Below, in pieces: positions 23,024-34,075 of a stretch of 64,000 bases of DNA. The translations under genes were made by a program, and so were the position numbers. Where the stretch lies: NCBI GenBank assembly GCA_036873135.1, contig JAPTYO010000002.1:34959452-35023451 (forward strand), written 5' to 3'. Source of the stretch: Clarkia xantiana subsp. parviflora. Its lineage: Eukaryota > Streptophyta > Magnoliopsida > Myrtales > Onagraceae. Positions within the stretch are counted from its first letter, which is position 1. Each line of letters starts with the position of its first letter. The notes beneath the pieces are model-generated. The model had not been told where the DNA came from, ran no database searches, and saw only the letters and a program-made list of their open reading frames with translations.

Positions 23024-24910
23024 ACTACTTGTTAAGAAATATTGCTATACGCAAAATACTTGGCAGGTTGCAACATATATAGCGGCAAGCTATTCAGGAA
23101 AGAAGGGCAATATGCATAATGCATTATGCAAGCAATCAGGAGAGCATCTCAACTCATCAATCAACAAGTGGCTATCGGTCACGACTATGGGGACTATGTC
23201 TATGTTACTAGTCATCCACATTCAATAAACACAGTAAGTGATAACGGTATGAAATATTACGAACAAGTTATCATGCAAACTACTATGTATAAAGCAGGTT
23301 CAAACGACGTAGTTCAAAGCGAACAAGTCGTAAGCAACAACTAAGGAACAATTACAACAAGTTTCCAAACATAGAAGCCGGGGGGCAAACAGACTCAGAA
23401 ACGAGTTCAACATATCCAAAATATGGCACAGATTAAAGAATGCCATCATCTCTGACAGGACTCGGCGGAACAGGCAGAAGTTGCACATTAGTGTTGCCAC
23501 CGTCTTCTCCAAACAAAACCTACAGTGCGCAAGTCGCAACATCCTATGCTCTACCCATCTCGCCATGCCTTGGAGTCTAACCAAGAGGGGCGATCATAAA
23601 CAATGTGCGACATACAGTCGCAACTACGGACATCATGTTCATCATCTAAGGATATATATCCTATCTTTCAAGTCCAAAGCATATGGACAGCATAGATAAC
23701 TCAAGGTATGAAATATTACTAACAGGTTATCACATAATTATTATTGAAAACAGGTCCAGGTGACAAAATATCATACAAGCAAAGGCATGAACAGAGAGTT
23801 ATCAACACAACATCAACCCATTCACAAAGGGTTCAACATGCTGGAAGCAAACAGCCATACACTAACCAAGAGTGAACATCATCTCTAAAGTCCTATGGCA
23901 AAAAGTTCATAATGTCAACATCAAATGCAATGTCGTCATCCACACAAAGGTCACGACAAGGATGATTGTTTCAACTTTCAGCACAACATAGCTCTTCAAC
24001 ATAAGGGCGACAATCAGCAATCAACAAATACTTACCTCAGTAGGAGTAACGCTCCTCCTTGGGCCGGTCCCTCGACCGGGGGGCAGAAGACACCACTGCA
24101 CAACCCTCAACTCTATTTCCTTTATCACAAGAAGGAATTAGCACGGTCATGCTCGACATAAAGAACTAAGAATCGCTCGAGGAACGCGCCCCTGCGTCGG
24201 ATCTTTCGAGAATTATGCTAAAAACAGAAACTGCAGCCAGCGATAACTTGAAAAATTAACAAGTTCAAAGAAAATACAATGAGACGTCTTACTCACAAGC
24301 CCTTTACCGCCACCGTGTCCAAAGACTCCAGAGTAGCGGGGGCACTTGTATGGACATTCCTCTCAACAAATGGATTTCTGTACACATCAGCTATCCGCAA
24401 AGACAAGCTTTTTCCCATCAAGATGGAGATAATGGAATTACTCACGGTAACAGCCGTGGGAAGACTAATTCTGACAAGAAGACAACAAGGTCGGATATCC
24501 TGGAAAATGCAACCAACAATCCAGTTAGTGCGTGAACACACACCAACACTTATACAAGCATCTATGCAACAGACGCTCCATGTGAGACAACCATATACGT
24601 AAAAGACTCGTCAGTCTTCGTACAACAAGTAACAAGCATCACGCAAGGGGACAACCTCTTCAACACATTAACCTTGCATGACAACATCTAGCTCATACTC
24701 GCAGCGTACAAGATTACAATGGCGGAATATTTTCTAAGTACTTTGCCCAGGATGACAGTCAGCATTTTGCAAGCTGTCAGCGTACAACCACGTGTCAGCA
24801 TATTATCAAGAGTTGGCATATAACTTGTGTTCGCATCAAGCATACGGATACAGCATACATAGCCAGAGATGGTGAAAAGATTCTAAATGCGGGAGCAAAT
24901 ACGCACATAC

Positions 24911-25302
24911 AGTGTACGTACATACATGTCGACAAGGATGCATGTCGACAAAGAGAAAATATTTTCTAAGTATTTCCATGTACGTACATACATGTCGACA
25001 AGGATGCATGTCGACAGGGGGAGAATATTTTCTAAGTGTTTCCATGTACGTACATACATGTCGACAAAGAGAAAATATTTTCTAAGTGTTTCCATGTACG
25101 TACATACATGTCGACAAGGATACATGTCGACAGGGGGAGAATATTTTCTAAGTGTTTCCATGTACGTACATACATGTCGACAAAGAGAAAATATTTTCTA
25201 AGTTTTTCCATGTACGTACATACATGTCGACAAGGATACATGTCGTCAAGGAGAAAATATTTTCTAAGTGTTTCCATGTACGTACATACGTGTCGACAAA
25301 GA
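24911..25302 (+). repeat. GTACGTAC-core tandem array in gypsy 1
   Basis: Seven units, each with a palindromic TGTACGTACA core, one or two CATGTCGACA motifs and GAAAATATTTTCTAAG. Units differ by presence or absence of an extra 16-bp AAGGATGCATGTCGAC piece. The same array is present inverted in the derivative at 29688-30372. Open frames over it are repeat translations. Confidence 0.92.
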
Positions 25303-25480
25303 TGGGTTGCATACAACAAATAGCTATGCCCCCTAAGCACACCTACGACGCTTATCGACAAAGCTCATACGACGACATTTATGGTAACAAGCATTAGATA
25401 TCGTTTAAATATTTTCTAAGTGTTTTAGCATACATGCAGGCAATGACCGACAGTCTATACCTGATGCTCGACCATTAAAG

Positions 25481-25760
25481 TCAACGCGCGTAGCAAAAGT
25501 CAACGCGCGTAGCCAAGTCAACGCGCATAGTAAAAGTCAACGCGCATAGCCAAGCCAACGGGCGTAGCAAAAGTCAACGCGCGTAGCAAAAGTCAACGCG
25601 CGTAGCAAAAGTCAACGCGCGTAGCAAAATTCAACGCGCGTAGCCAAGTCAACGCGCATAGCAAAAGTCAACGCGCATAGCCAAGTCAGCGCGCGTAGCA
25701 AAAGTCAACGCACGTAGCAAAAGTCAACGCGCGTAGCGAAAGTCAACGCGCATAGCAAAG
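25481..25760 (+). repeat. Tandem array of 15 units of 17-19 bp (TCAACGCGCGTAGC)
   Basis: Fifteen copies of TCAACGCGCGTAGC followed by AAAAG or CAAG, giving 19-bp and 17-bp units. The array is rich in CpG; several units show CG to CA changes. Confidence 0.93.
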
Positions 25761-25765
25761 TTGGT

Positions 25766-26408
25766 ACGTGCAGTAAAAGTGGCCAACATCTCAAGAAGCT
25801 ATCATGCAAGCGATGCGACTAATATGACGAACCGCGAAGAGCAAATACGACAACACTTAAGGAAATATTTCTCTAAGGCATCAAAGCAACAAACGACTAC
25901 TTCCAAGACACTCCTTGATGATAAGGATCAAAGGAGTAATGCACCTACAAGTACTTACGGTATACTCCGCCCTCTTCTAAGTATTTATCTCTACATGCAT
26001 GATTGTTTTGGTGTTACACGTATTGAATCCGTTATTTTACATGCATGCTTACATATCGCATGATTCATGATTTAATAATCGCTAAGTCGTTTGAGAAGTA
26101 TACGGATTATATTTCTAACATCGCGTAATTACGTTCTTGCCATGATCGTTACTTATGCACACACGTTGATAAAAACATGTCCGCATAACGTGTTCCTAAC
26201 GGTAGTCATGTTTGCACGTTATATATGCGCATTCTCTATTGCACTAACCGTAATGACAGGAAATAAAGTCACTCGGTCGGAAAATCAAAGGACGGACGAA
26301 ATCAAGACTCATACGTCCAACCAACAATCAAAACTGGAAGGTTAGCGTCAAACTCAAATTGGACACGTATCCTAACTTAAAATAGAGTCAAGAAAGGTTT
26401 TAAACCGT
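25766..26408 (+). other. Gypsy 1 3' untranslated end
   Basis: No gene seen. The sequence is shared, inverted, with 62773-63270 at the right end of the window, confirming it as the family's 3' end. Confidence 0.65.
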
Positions 26409-26427
26409 TACTTGACTCGGGGGCAAG
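26409..26427 (+). other. Gypsy 1 polypurine tract
   Basis: ACTTGACTCGGGGGCAAG abuts the 3' LTR. The derivative and the element at the right end of the window have equivalent tracts. Confidence 0.75.
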
Positions 26428-27132
26428 TGATGGATATGTGCCCAATTCGAGTTCGTATTTATATTTCGGGCCTCGTAAACACGCCAAAATTACATCTCGA
26501 CTTGAAAAACGTCTCCCAAAGGGTCAAAACGGTCCGGAAGCGCGCTACGCGCGTCCGGACCGGACCTCCGGATTGCATTGCGGGTATCGGGCGATTACCG
26601 TTACGTGTAGAGAAGTCAAGTTCGCGCATTGCCAATATGGATGACGATTACCGCTTGCTTTTGAACCGTCATCAAACCGCTTTAAAACTGGGTCCGGTCC
26701 CAAGGAAGCCTATAAATAGGAGGCCTTGGCCACCCATTTTGACACATCCTCTCATTTGCCCAACTTTGGTATTTTGAGCTCTGACTTCTCTCTAGAAATA
26801 TTTTCTCTCTCTAGAATTACTCTTTTAGCCCTATAGTGACTTAAGCATCGGAGAGGGCTCCGCTAGCACCACCCCCCCTCTTCGTGCTAGCATCGGTCCT
26901 TTGTGCAGGAATCGATGCCCCAGACATCCGAACTTGTGCACAGTCCACCGCCTTTCGAGACTCAGACGCCTCCTGAGACACAACCGCCTTTTTGGGACAC
27001 AGACTTTCCGAGACTCAATCGAACACTCGTCAGTGGCACAAACCTCTTTCAGACGAAGGGTTACAACCCGAAAACCCGTTCAACCATACGAACAGACGGG
27101 TCCCCACGACCCAGTTCATCCAGGACGCAACA
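26428..27132 (+). repeat. Gypsy 1 3' LTR
   Basis: Pairs with 17044-17776, with small indels; followed by the target duplication TGGAC. Confidence 0.95.
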
Positions 27133-27330
27133 TGGACAAAAGTCCACTTTGTCCACACTAGTAATACTAGGCCGCCCATGTATAAGGAGACCCAATATTT
27201 TGGGTCTGTCATGTCAATTGGGATTTATATCAAGCCCAATTTTCCTAATGTGACTTTTACCCAATTTCTTATGCAACTTATACATATTAATGGGCTTCCA
27301 ATTACGGCGCCCAATCACCATAAGCTAACA
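27133..27330 (-). repeat. Copia B 3' LTR, right piece
   Basis: Continues the LTR cut at 17043 and ends CTAACA. The copia purine tract follows on the minus strand (GGCGAGTGGGAGC). Confidence 0.92.
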
Positions 27331-27694
27331 GCTCCCACTCGCCGGAATGGGAGGGTGCCTGTTTATGTATTGTTATCAAAATCGAATCAACATTTCACTC
27401 TTCTGATCTTGCCACTGCTTCCAAATAGTTCATACGCTTCCAAATAATTCATACGAGGTTTGCCGTGCGACTGGCAGATACGACGGGCATCGTGCTACTC
27501 ATCTGTTAGAAGTGTTGTAGCGCCTGCGGAACATTGATTCCTTGTCTCAAATCAACTTGTTAAAAACATAAATTTGTATCGCTCTGTATCCTAGGTCAAC
27601 TGATAATTTTCCAATTGCCCAGTTTCCACATAGGAATACTTCTCTAGGGCATCCGTACAAGCATTCACAACCTTCAACTGATATCCAGTTGGTG
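27331..27694 (-). other. Copia B 3' untranslated region, left of the nested derivative
   Basis: Matches copia A 6092-6435. The sequence continues at 31175 beyond the nested element, up to the RNase H end at 31916. No gene is seen. Confidence 0.75.
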
Positions 27695-27699
27695 GCCAC

Positions 27700-28336
27700 T
27701 GTTATGTCTGCTTCCACTTGGGTAGCTTCGGGCTTCTTTTTCACAAAAGGGCTCGGGATGTGTGTATAAGGATGGGAACGCCGCGATCCTTGAAACAGAA
27801 TCCACGAACTAATCTTCAAGTCCTCGACCTCGAACTCTCGAACTTCGGATCCTGCACGAGGGGGCAGTAACCAGCGTGGGAAAGGGGGGAATGCTGGTTG
27901 GGCCTTCTCCGATGCTCAAGTCAGAATTTCTAGAGAGAGAATGCCTTTTTAGAGAGAAGTCAGAGAATCCAAAGTCCAAAAATGAGGGGGTTGTCTAAAA
28001 TGAGAGACCTAGGCCCCTATTTATAGGGAACCTAAGGATCATGCCCAGTTTTGAACGGTTTGATGTCGGTATGGAGGAAAACGTATACCGTCATCAAGGT
28101 GCGTGCACCGACTTCTCGCAGTTGGCAAAATAATCGGGATGAGCGTGGAGAACGTCAGTAATTCGGACCTCCGGATTGCCTTGTGGCAATTCGGAAGTCC
28201 CTCGGTCCGGTTACGGCGCGTATTCTGGACCTTTTTTTGGACTTGGGTGTCCGCGGAAGAGTTCTTTTACGGGTTTTGGAGTATTTTGCGAGGCCCGAAA
28301 TGTAAACACGAACCCGAATTGGATAGATATCTAACA
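27700..28336 (-). repeat. Gypsy derivative 3' LTR
   Basis: TGTTATG...CTAACA on the plus strand; pairs with 30502-31169. Confidence 0.92.
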
Positions 28337-28355
28337 CTTTCCCCCGAGTCAAGTA

Positions 28356-29687
28356 GTGGTTTAAAACCCGTGCTTGACTCTTTTTAAGATAAGATATTCG
28401 TCAAATTTAGGTTTGGTACTGACCTCAGGGGTGGCCTGTTTGTCAATTCAAGCGTAGGGATCATAAATTTGACCAACTTAAATTTCCTGCCATACGTACG
28501 TAATCTGTTTATAGGGCTAGCGTAGCAGATAATATATGTATAACAACATGCAATTATATTCGCAATATCATGTAATGAATGAAATACTTGTAATAATAAA
28601 GAATCATACAACGTGATAATATCATGGTATATGATGTAAGCATATAACAAGTTGTCAACATGTAGATGACGACATAGTAAACGGATGACGTAATCATGCA
28701 ATAAGCAAAACACTTAGAATAATATGAAATTGGAGAGCATATATGCAATCATGAAGCATGGTGTAAACGTTACACATGATGTAAACATGAAATTCATACT
28801 TAGATTATAAAAATAATCATGTAACGATCATAAATAATAAGCGTGTATGATAAATTCTATGTACGTAATATGTAATAGTAATTACGTGTAGTGTGTCATG
28901 AAGCATTGTGCGATATGTATGCAATATGGACATAGGAGAGATGCAAAGATGCTTGTAAAAGTTGCTAAGGACTTATATGAAAATATATGAAAGTTTAGTC
29001 CTTAGCACATGTTGTAGGCACTATTAATGAAAATTAGGAGAGAGAATACTCATTATCTTACATCATTCATAGATAAATCTCCAAGAAGCTCTCTATTCTT
29101 GATGAAGATGAAACTTTTGAGATCATAGATTTGGAGTAGACACACCATAGTTGATATCAATTGGATTCCGGTGTGGCACATGTCAATTCGGACTCGCTTC
29201 GTGTTGGTGAGTTCAATTTCATACATGGTTGGACCTTTCGTAACTTCGTTTGGCCTTGATTTAGTCTTGAAATCACCATGTACCTAGCTTAGCCTCAAAT
29301 CGGTCAAAAAATTTCTAAGTGCTGAAAATTTTAGAAAAGTGTAAATGAATCGTTATACTTCCCTTATGCATAGTGTTCATTGCCGACATGTTGTTCCATG
29401 CCTTAGTCGTTGCTTTAGTATGCTCGATGTTGATAATCGGTAGTTGTACGTACATGGCCGTCAATGGTTGTATGTTGGTAATGATAGGTTAGGCAATGTA
29501 CGTTGAGTTTCATGTATAGATTGTCGGTCATTGTCTACAAACATGCTAAAACACTTAGAAAATATTTAACAATTTCTAATGCTTGTTACCATAGATTTCG
29601 TCGTATGAGCTTTGTCGATAAGCGTCGTAGGAATGCTTAGGAGGCATTGTGTAGAAGTTGATAATAGCTACTTGATGCATGCAATCC
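28356..29687 (-). other. Gypsy derivative non-coding 3' region
   Basis: About 1.3 kb, AT-rich, with no coding frame of note. It occupies the same place relative to array and LTR as 25303-26408 in gypsy 1. Confidence 0.55.
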
Positions 29688-30372
29688 ATCCTTGTCGACA
29701 TGTACGTACGTACATGGAAACACTTAGAAAATATTCTTCACTTGTCGACATGCATCCTTGTCGACATGTATGTACGTACATGGAAACACTTAGAAAATAT
29801 TCTCCCCTTGTTGACATGTATGTACTTACATGGAAACACTTAGAAAATATTCTCCCCTTGTTGACATGTATGTATGTACATGGAAACGCTTAGAAAATAT
29901 TCTCCCCTTGTTGACATGCATCATTGTCGACATGTATGTACGTACATGGAAACACTTAGAAAATATTCTTCACTTGTCGACATGCATCCTTGTCGACATG
30001 TATGTACGTACATGGAAATACTTAGAAAATATTCTTCACTTGTCGACATGCATCCTTGTCGACATGTATGTACGTACATGGAAATACTTAGAAAATATTC
30101 TTCACTTGTCGACATGCATCCTTGTCGACATGCATCCTTGTCGACATGTATGTACGTACATGGAAATACTTAGAAAATATTCTTCACTTGTCGACATGCA
30201 TCCTTGTCGACATGTAGGTACGTACATGGAAACACTTAGGAAATATTCCTTGCTTGTCGACATCCATCCTTGTCGACATGTAGGTACGTACATGGAAATA
30301 CTTAGGAAATATTCCTTGCTTGTCGACATCCATCATTGTCGACATGTAGGTACGTACATGGAAACACTTAGG
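29688..30372 (-). repeat. GTACGTAC-core tandem array in the derivative
   Basis: Eleven units with TGTACGTACA-like cores, CATGTCGACA motifs and GAAAATATTC, in inverse orientation to the gypsy 1 array because the element is inverted. Unit length alternates around 47 and 67 bp. Long frames here in both directions (repeated YVRTWKHLENI-like peptides) are artefacts of the repeat. Confidence 0.92.
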
Positions 30373-30450
30373 AACGTGAGAACGTCTTGATTTCTTTCTT
30401 GTCGGCTTCGGCTTGCCTGCACCTGCCTTCTTTGGTCGTCTTCCAGTCAT
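30184..30450 (-). pseudogene. Gag start fused to the tandem array
   Basis: From the ATG at 30448-30450 the frame gives MTGRRPKKAGAGKPKPTRKK, a basic start comparable to gypsy 1 Gag (MTSDRNPP, then RKRPGRPKKSPANK). It then runs straight into translation of the array and stops at 30184. It is a truncated remnant of 88 residues. The position just inside the primer site agrees with gag. Confidence 0.6.
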
Positions 30451-30476
30451 AGCTTGTGATACGGCACGACTTTTTG

Positions 30477-30501
30477 TTCGAATCCCACAGACGGCGCCAA
30501 A
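30477..30501 (-). other. Gypsy derivative primer-binding site
   Basis: The minus strand reads TTTGGCGCCGTCTGTGGGAT, then TCGAAC, directly inside the 5' LTR. Confidence 0.75.
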
Positions 30502-31169
30502 TGTTATGTGTGCTTCCACATGGGTAGCTTCGGGCTTATTTCACGAGCGGGCTCGGGATGTGTGTATAAGGATGGGAACGCCGCAATCCTTGAAACACAA
30601 TCCTCGAACTAATCTTCAAGTCCTCGACCTCGAACTCTCGAACTTCGGATCCTGCACGAGGGGCAGTAACCAGCGTGGGAGAGGGGGGAATGCTGGTTGG
30701 GCCCTCTCCGACGCTCAAGTCAGAATTTCTAGAGAGAGAAAGCATTTTTAGAGAGAAGTCAGAGCATCCAAAGTCCAAAAATGAGGGGGTTGTCTAAAAT
30801 GAGATACCTAGGCCCCTATTTATAGGGAACCTAAGGATCATGCCCAGTTTTGAACGGTTTGATGTCGGTATGGAGGAAAACGTATACCGTCATCAAGGTG
30901 GACTATGCGTGCACCGAATTCTCGCAATTGGCAAAATAATCGGGATGAGCGCGGAGAACGTCAGTAATTCGGACCTCCGGATTGTTTAGCAATCCGGATC
31001 GGGTCCAGATTGCCTTGTGGCAATCCGGAAGTCCCCCGGTCCGGGTACTGCGCGTATTCCATACCGTTTTTGGACTTGGGTGTCCGCGGAAGAGTTCTTT
31101 TACGGGTTTTGGAGTATTTTGCGAGGCCCGAAATGTAAACACGAACCCGAATTGGACAGATATCTAACA
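30502..31169 (-). repeat. Gypsy derivative 5' LTR
   Basis: Pairs with 27700-28336. Minus-strand TATAAATA at 30817-30824 is the likely TATA box. Confidence 0.92.
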
Positions 31170-31174
31170 GCCAC

Positions 31175-31916
31175 CTAATGAATACAAGAGTCGGTGAATT
31201 ATAGGTGAAATTGACCATCCCCATCGCTCATACCCTTTGTCAAACCCAACCAGTTTCCAAAGACGTGGTAACTTGGCCTTTTTGTTCAGCACTGCGCTCA
31301 TACGCCGGGAAGCGAACATTGAGCCTGACCTTAGATATGAGTTCTGAGTCCATGAGGATACTTCGGGCGCCTCTTCATAAGGCTCCCGGGATTAATCATA
31401 CGCTCGAGGTGAAAAAGTTTGCGCCCTACCGAATCACGATGATTCTACCAAGCACAACCGAGCATGACCCCGTTGTTGAACATGGCACACGTAGTATAAA
31501 GCACGCGTCGACAGCATACCCGAATATCGTCAGGCATGGGATATGTCAATGATGCTATCACAGAAATTCATCTGGCCCAGAATGTGGTTAATGACGAACG
31601 GAGTTCATCACCGGCGAAGGGAAAAATGATCGTTTTGCGTAACCAAGTTTCCTAACTAGTTCTTAGCCAGTCTTGTTTCGGCAGAGGTACCCCTCTCCTA
31701 CAAGACGACCGTGCCCGTGTGATAAGGCAAGGCCCACATTCGACATAATTTATGCAGAGGATTGCGTCCTCCTACGAATCAGTTTATAGACCGTAAAATC
31801 CGATGTAATCAAACATTATGACGTCGATGAATCAAAAAATCGAATTGCAATTCCTTCATTTATCAAAAATGTAACTTTCAGTTATCAAAATGTTATCACA
31901 TATTATACGCCCACTT
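31175..31916 (-). other. Copia B 3' untranslated region, right of the nested derivative
   Basis: Resumes the copia sequence collinear with copia A 6440-7217. Non-coding. Confidence 0.7.
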
Positions 31917-32597
31917 TTAAAACCTACATAATCCAAGCAGTTTAACATGCTTTTCAAATGTCTCCTTGCGTAGTGGTTTAGTTAATGGGTCCGCCACCAT
32001 GTCATTAGTGGACGAGTATTCTAAAGTGATTATATTGTATTCTACCATGGATTTAGCATAATTATATTTCACATCAATGTGTTTAGTCCTACTATGGTAC
32101 TTTGGATTCTTTACTTCCGTAATGGGTGCCTTACTGTTAGAGAACACCTTCACAGGTTTACTCCCAACATCGCCACCAAGCAGCGCAGTAAGAAGCCTTT
32201 TCAGCCAGACCGCTTCCTGTGCATTTTTTGAGAGAGCAACGAATTCCGATTCCATTATAGACAGCGCGACACATGATTGCTTCCTTCTCGTCCATGAAAT
32301 GGAGGCATCAACAAGGAGAAACACTCCTCCTGTGGTGGACTTACGATCGTCTGGATCGCCACCATTGTTGGCGTCACTGAATCCGGTCAATTCTAACTTC
32401 CAGCCCTCATAGCACAGTACGTAGTCGGCAGTACCTTTTAGATATCGCATGATCCGCTTTACAACTTTTAAATGTCGATAGTCAGGGTCTGATTGGAATC
32501 TTGCTACTAGGCCCACAGTGTAAAAAATATCCGGACGAGTGCAAAGCATGGCGTACATGAGACTTCCGACCATGCTTATATACTCTGCACTCCTCAT
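31917..32597 (-). pseudogene. Copia B RNase H fragment
   Basis: An open frame of 226 residues, the same length as in copia A. It contains FSDANNGGDPDDRKSTTGG, LSIMESEFVALSKNAQEAV, KVFSNSKAPIT and NDMVADPLTKPL. The aspartate of the usual VYSDSQA motif is Asn here (FSNSKA), so an active-site residue is lost even though the frame is open. It belongs to the pol fragment continuing upstream. Confidence 0.85.
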
Positions 32598-33480
32598 TTG
32601 TTAACGCTCTTGCTGGTTCTTCGGGCCGTCGCGCTTTGCAACGCGCACCCGAATACTTCTGGCTTTTCCACGGGTTTGGCATCTTGTAATCTAAACCTTT
32701 TCAACAGTTTGTTGATGTAGGCTTCCTGAGATAGACCCAATATCCGGGTGGCACGATCTCTAGCAATTTTAATGCCCTAGATGTACTTAGCCTCTCCCAT
32801 ATTTTTCATCTCAAATACAGATGTCAACCAAGACTTTGATTCATGCATGAAACTCACATCATTTGCAGCAATGAGTATGTCATCCACATATAAATTTAAG
32901 ATGAAGTACTTAGACCCAGATGTCTTCGTATACACGCAGGGATCCTCGTGAAGATTCACGAATCCGTTTCCAACGATCTTCTCGTCGAATCTGCGGTACC
33001 ATTGCTAAGAGGATTGTTTAAGACCATAAATGGATCTTTGAAGTTTACAAACTTCGTTTCCAGGAGTAACGAAACCCTCCAGTTGCTCCATATAGATCTC
33101 TTCCTCCAGTTTTCCGTGGAGGAATGCGGTCTTAACATCCATTTGGTGCAGCTCTAGATCGAGGCATGTGACCAGGGCTAGGATTGCCCTGACTGTGGTG
33201 TACAGCACAGCCGGTGAGTATGTATCATCAAAGTCCACTCCGTGAAGTTGGGTGTATCCTTTCGCAACTAGTCGAGCTTTGTATCACTCGACATTTCCAT
33301 CAACAGTGAATTTCAGTTTCAGAACCGACTTCGCCCCTATGGCCCTGCGGTTAGCAGCTAAATCAACTAACCATACCGAATTAGCTTTCATTGAGGCGAT
33401 ATCTTCCTCCATTTCTTTCCTCCATGCCTTCGCTTGAGTTCGTTTGAACGCTTCTTAAACCGTTACTAATTCGTCAAAAG
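32598..33480 (-). pseudogene. Copia B reverse transcriptase remnant
   Basis: In one frame it reads MDFDDTYSPAVLYTTVRAIL, then QMDVKTAFLHGKLEEEIYM, then FVTPGNEVCKLQRSIYGLKQ. After a stop at 33005-33007 it continues with YVDDILIAANDVSF and EMKNMGEAKYI, then another stop near 32777. The order and motifs are those of RVT_2. It is the best preserved RT of the three copia copies, but two or more stops disable it. Confidence 0.87.
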
Positions 33481-33609
33481 AAGTTAGGTCGAATATTTCA
33501 CCCTTCTCCATGGGATACTTCTTGGGAGAAGTTTGATGCCTTTGACTTCGTCTATGCTCGTTAATCCTATCTAGAGTCTGAACGTTGCTCCCACTCGGAA
33601 TAATGCTTT

Positions 33610-33936
33610 CTATCGGTGCATCACTCCACTGGGAACAAGGGCAGTGCTAGAACCTTGACCTACAACTTTTCTTGGACGACCTCTCGGTCTCGGGATTATA
33701 CCTCCGAGATTAATTCCTTGATCACTAAGCCATGGAACCAAGTTGGTTGATCCACTCCCACTAGGAACAATGGGTAGTTGTGGCATCATTGGATTTTCAT
33801 CCAGCGATCCGGCTACGTGATTATGAGGTTCAACTTGATTCGCACCTGCAGCAACAGTGAATTGTGTGGTAGGATTGGCTACTCCTATTGGATTTAGTAT
33901 GAAAATGTCCCTATCTTCATTTACCATTTCATTCAC
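33610..33936 (-). pseudogene. Copia B integrase-RT linker
   Basis: A frame of 108 residues lying between the integrase end and RT. It contains the basic patch IPRPRGRPRKVVG and a Pro/Asn-rich stretch. Such linkers are variable and carry no catalytic motif. The matching linker is degenerate in copia A (about 8880-9130) and copia C (about 52080-52420). Confidence 0.55.
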
Positions 33937-34007
33937 TTGCGTTGGTGCCTCGAATCTCCCACTCGAAGTAAGTCGGACCTGACTATCATCGTTATCCTAC
34001 TCCTATT

Positions 34008-34075
34008 CGATCAAGACTTCGTCTGTTTTCATTTCACCAAGCGTTGGAAATTCATCCTCAAGGAATGTAACGTCT
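34008..34075 (-). pseudogene. Copia B integrase C-terminal trace
   Basis: The minus strand reads DVTFLEDEFPTLGEM, the typical end of copia integrase (R/S-DV-x-F-x-E), ending in a stop a few codons later. The preceding codon is TGA where Arg is usual. Catalytic parts further upstream are not recognisable. Confidence 0.5.

Larger units (their letters stand above)
20970..24910 (+). other. Gypsy 1 long non-coding 3' region, first part
   Basis: Nearly 4 kb without a recognisable protein in six frames; only frames of about 120 residues or less occur. It holds several local duplications, listed separately, plus a paired repeat at 21890-22030 (motif AAGCAATATCTTGGATTAAC) and another at 22230-22370 (CCTGTTTAAAGGGTTCACTC). 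This is where pol would lie in a complete gypsy element. Confidence 0.7.
17044..27132 (+). mobile_element. Gypsy 1: non-autonomous Ty3-gypsy element with gag and protease
   Basis: The 10.09-kb element has LTRs of 733 bp and 705 bp and a perfect 5-bp target duplication TGGAC. The primer site follows the left LTR and a CTCGGGGGCAAG polypurine tract precedes the right one. The only coding region is gag-protease (17826-20969). The following 5.4 kb has no RT, RNase H or integrase signature in any frame that I can see and is rich in tandem repeats. The protein motifs and primer site point to the Tat/Athila branch. The LTRs are closely similar, with indels around 17150-17220, and it sits inside copia B, so it is younger than copia B. 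Confidence 0.92.
27700..31169 (-). mobile_element. Internally deleted gypsy derivative (LTR element without pol)
   Basis: The 3470-bp element has LTRs of 637 bp (27700-28336) and 668 bp (30502-31169) and a perfect target duplication GCCAC (27695-27699 and 31170-31174). On the minus strand the order is 5' LTR, TGGCGCCGTCTGTGGGATTC primer site, about two dozen Gag codons, the GTACGTAC-core array, 1.3 kb of non-coding 3' sequence, a CTCGGGGGAAAG purine tract and the 3' LTR. Compared with gypsy 1, everything from early Gag to the array (about 7 kb there) is absent. The LTRs are related to those of gypsy 1 but clearly a different subfamily. Confidence 0.9.

Noticed and set aside
24836..25397. Repetitive frames on both strands (MSTRIHVDRGRIFSKCF-like)
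   Set aside because: Products of the tandem array, whose unit length happens to keep frames open.
25481..25760. Short regular repeats resembling a CRISPR array
   Set aside because: Units are 17-19 bp without unique spacers, inside a plant retrotransposon.
20970..26427. Possible RT, RNase H or integrase of gypsy 1
   Set aside because: I looked for YxDD, RNase H acidic motifs and the HHCC/DDE integrase pattern in six frames and saw none; longest frames are about 120 residues.
29612..30390. 186-residue plus-strand frame of repeated YVRTWKHLENIL
   Set aside because: Same array in the derivative; no start context and no conservation beyond the DNA repeat.
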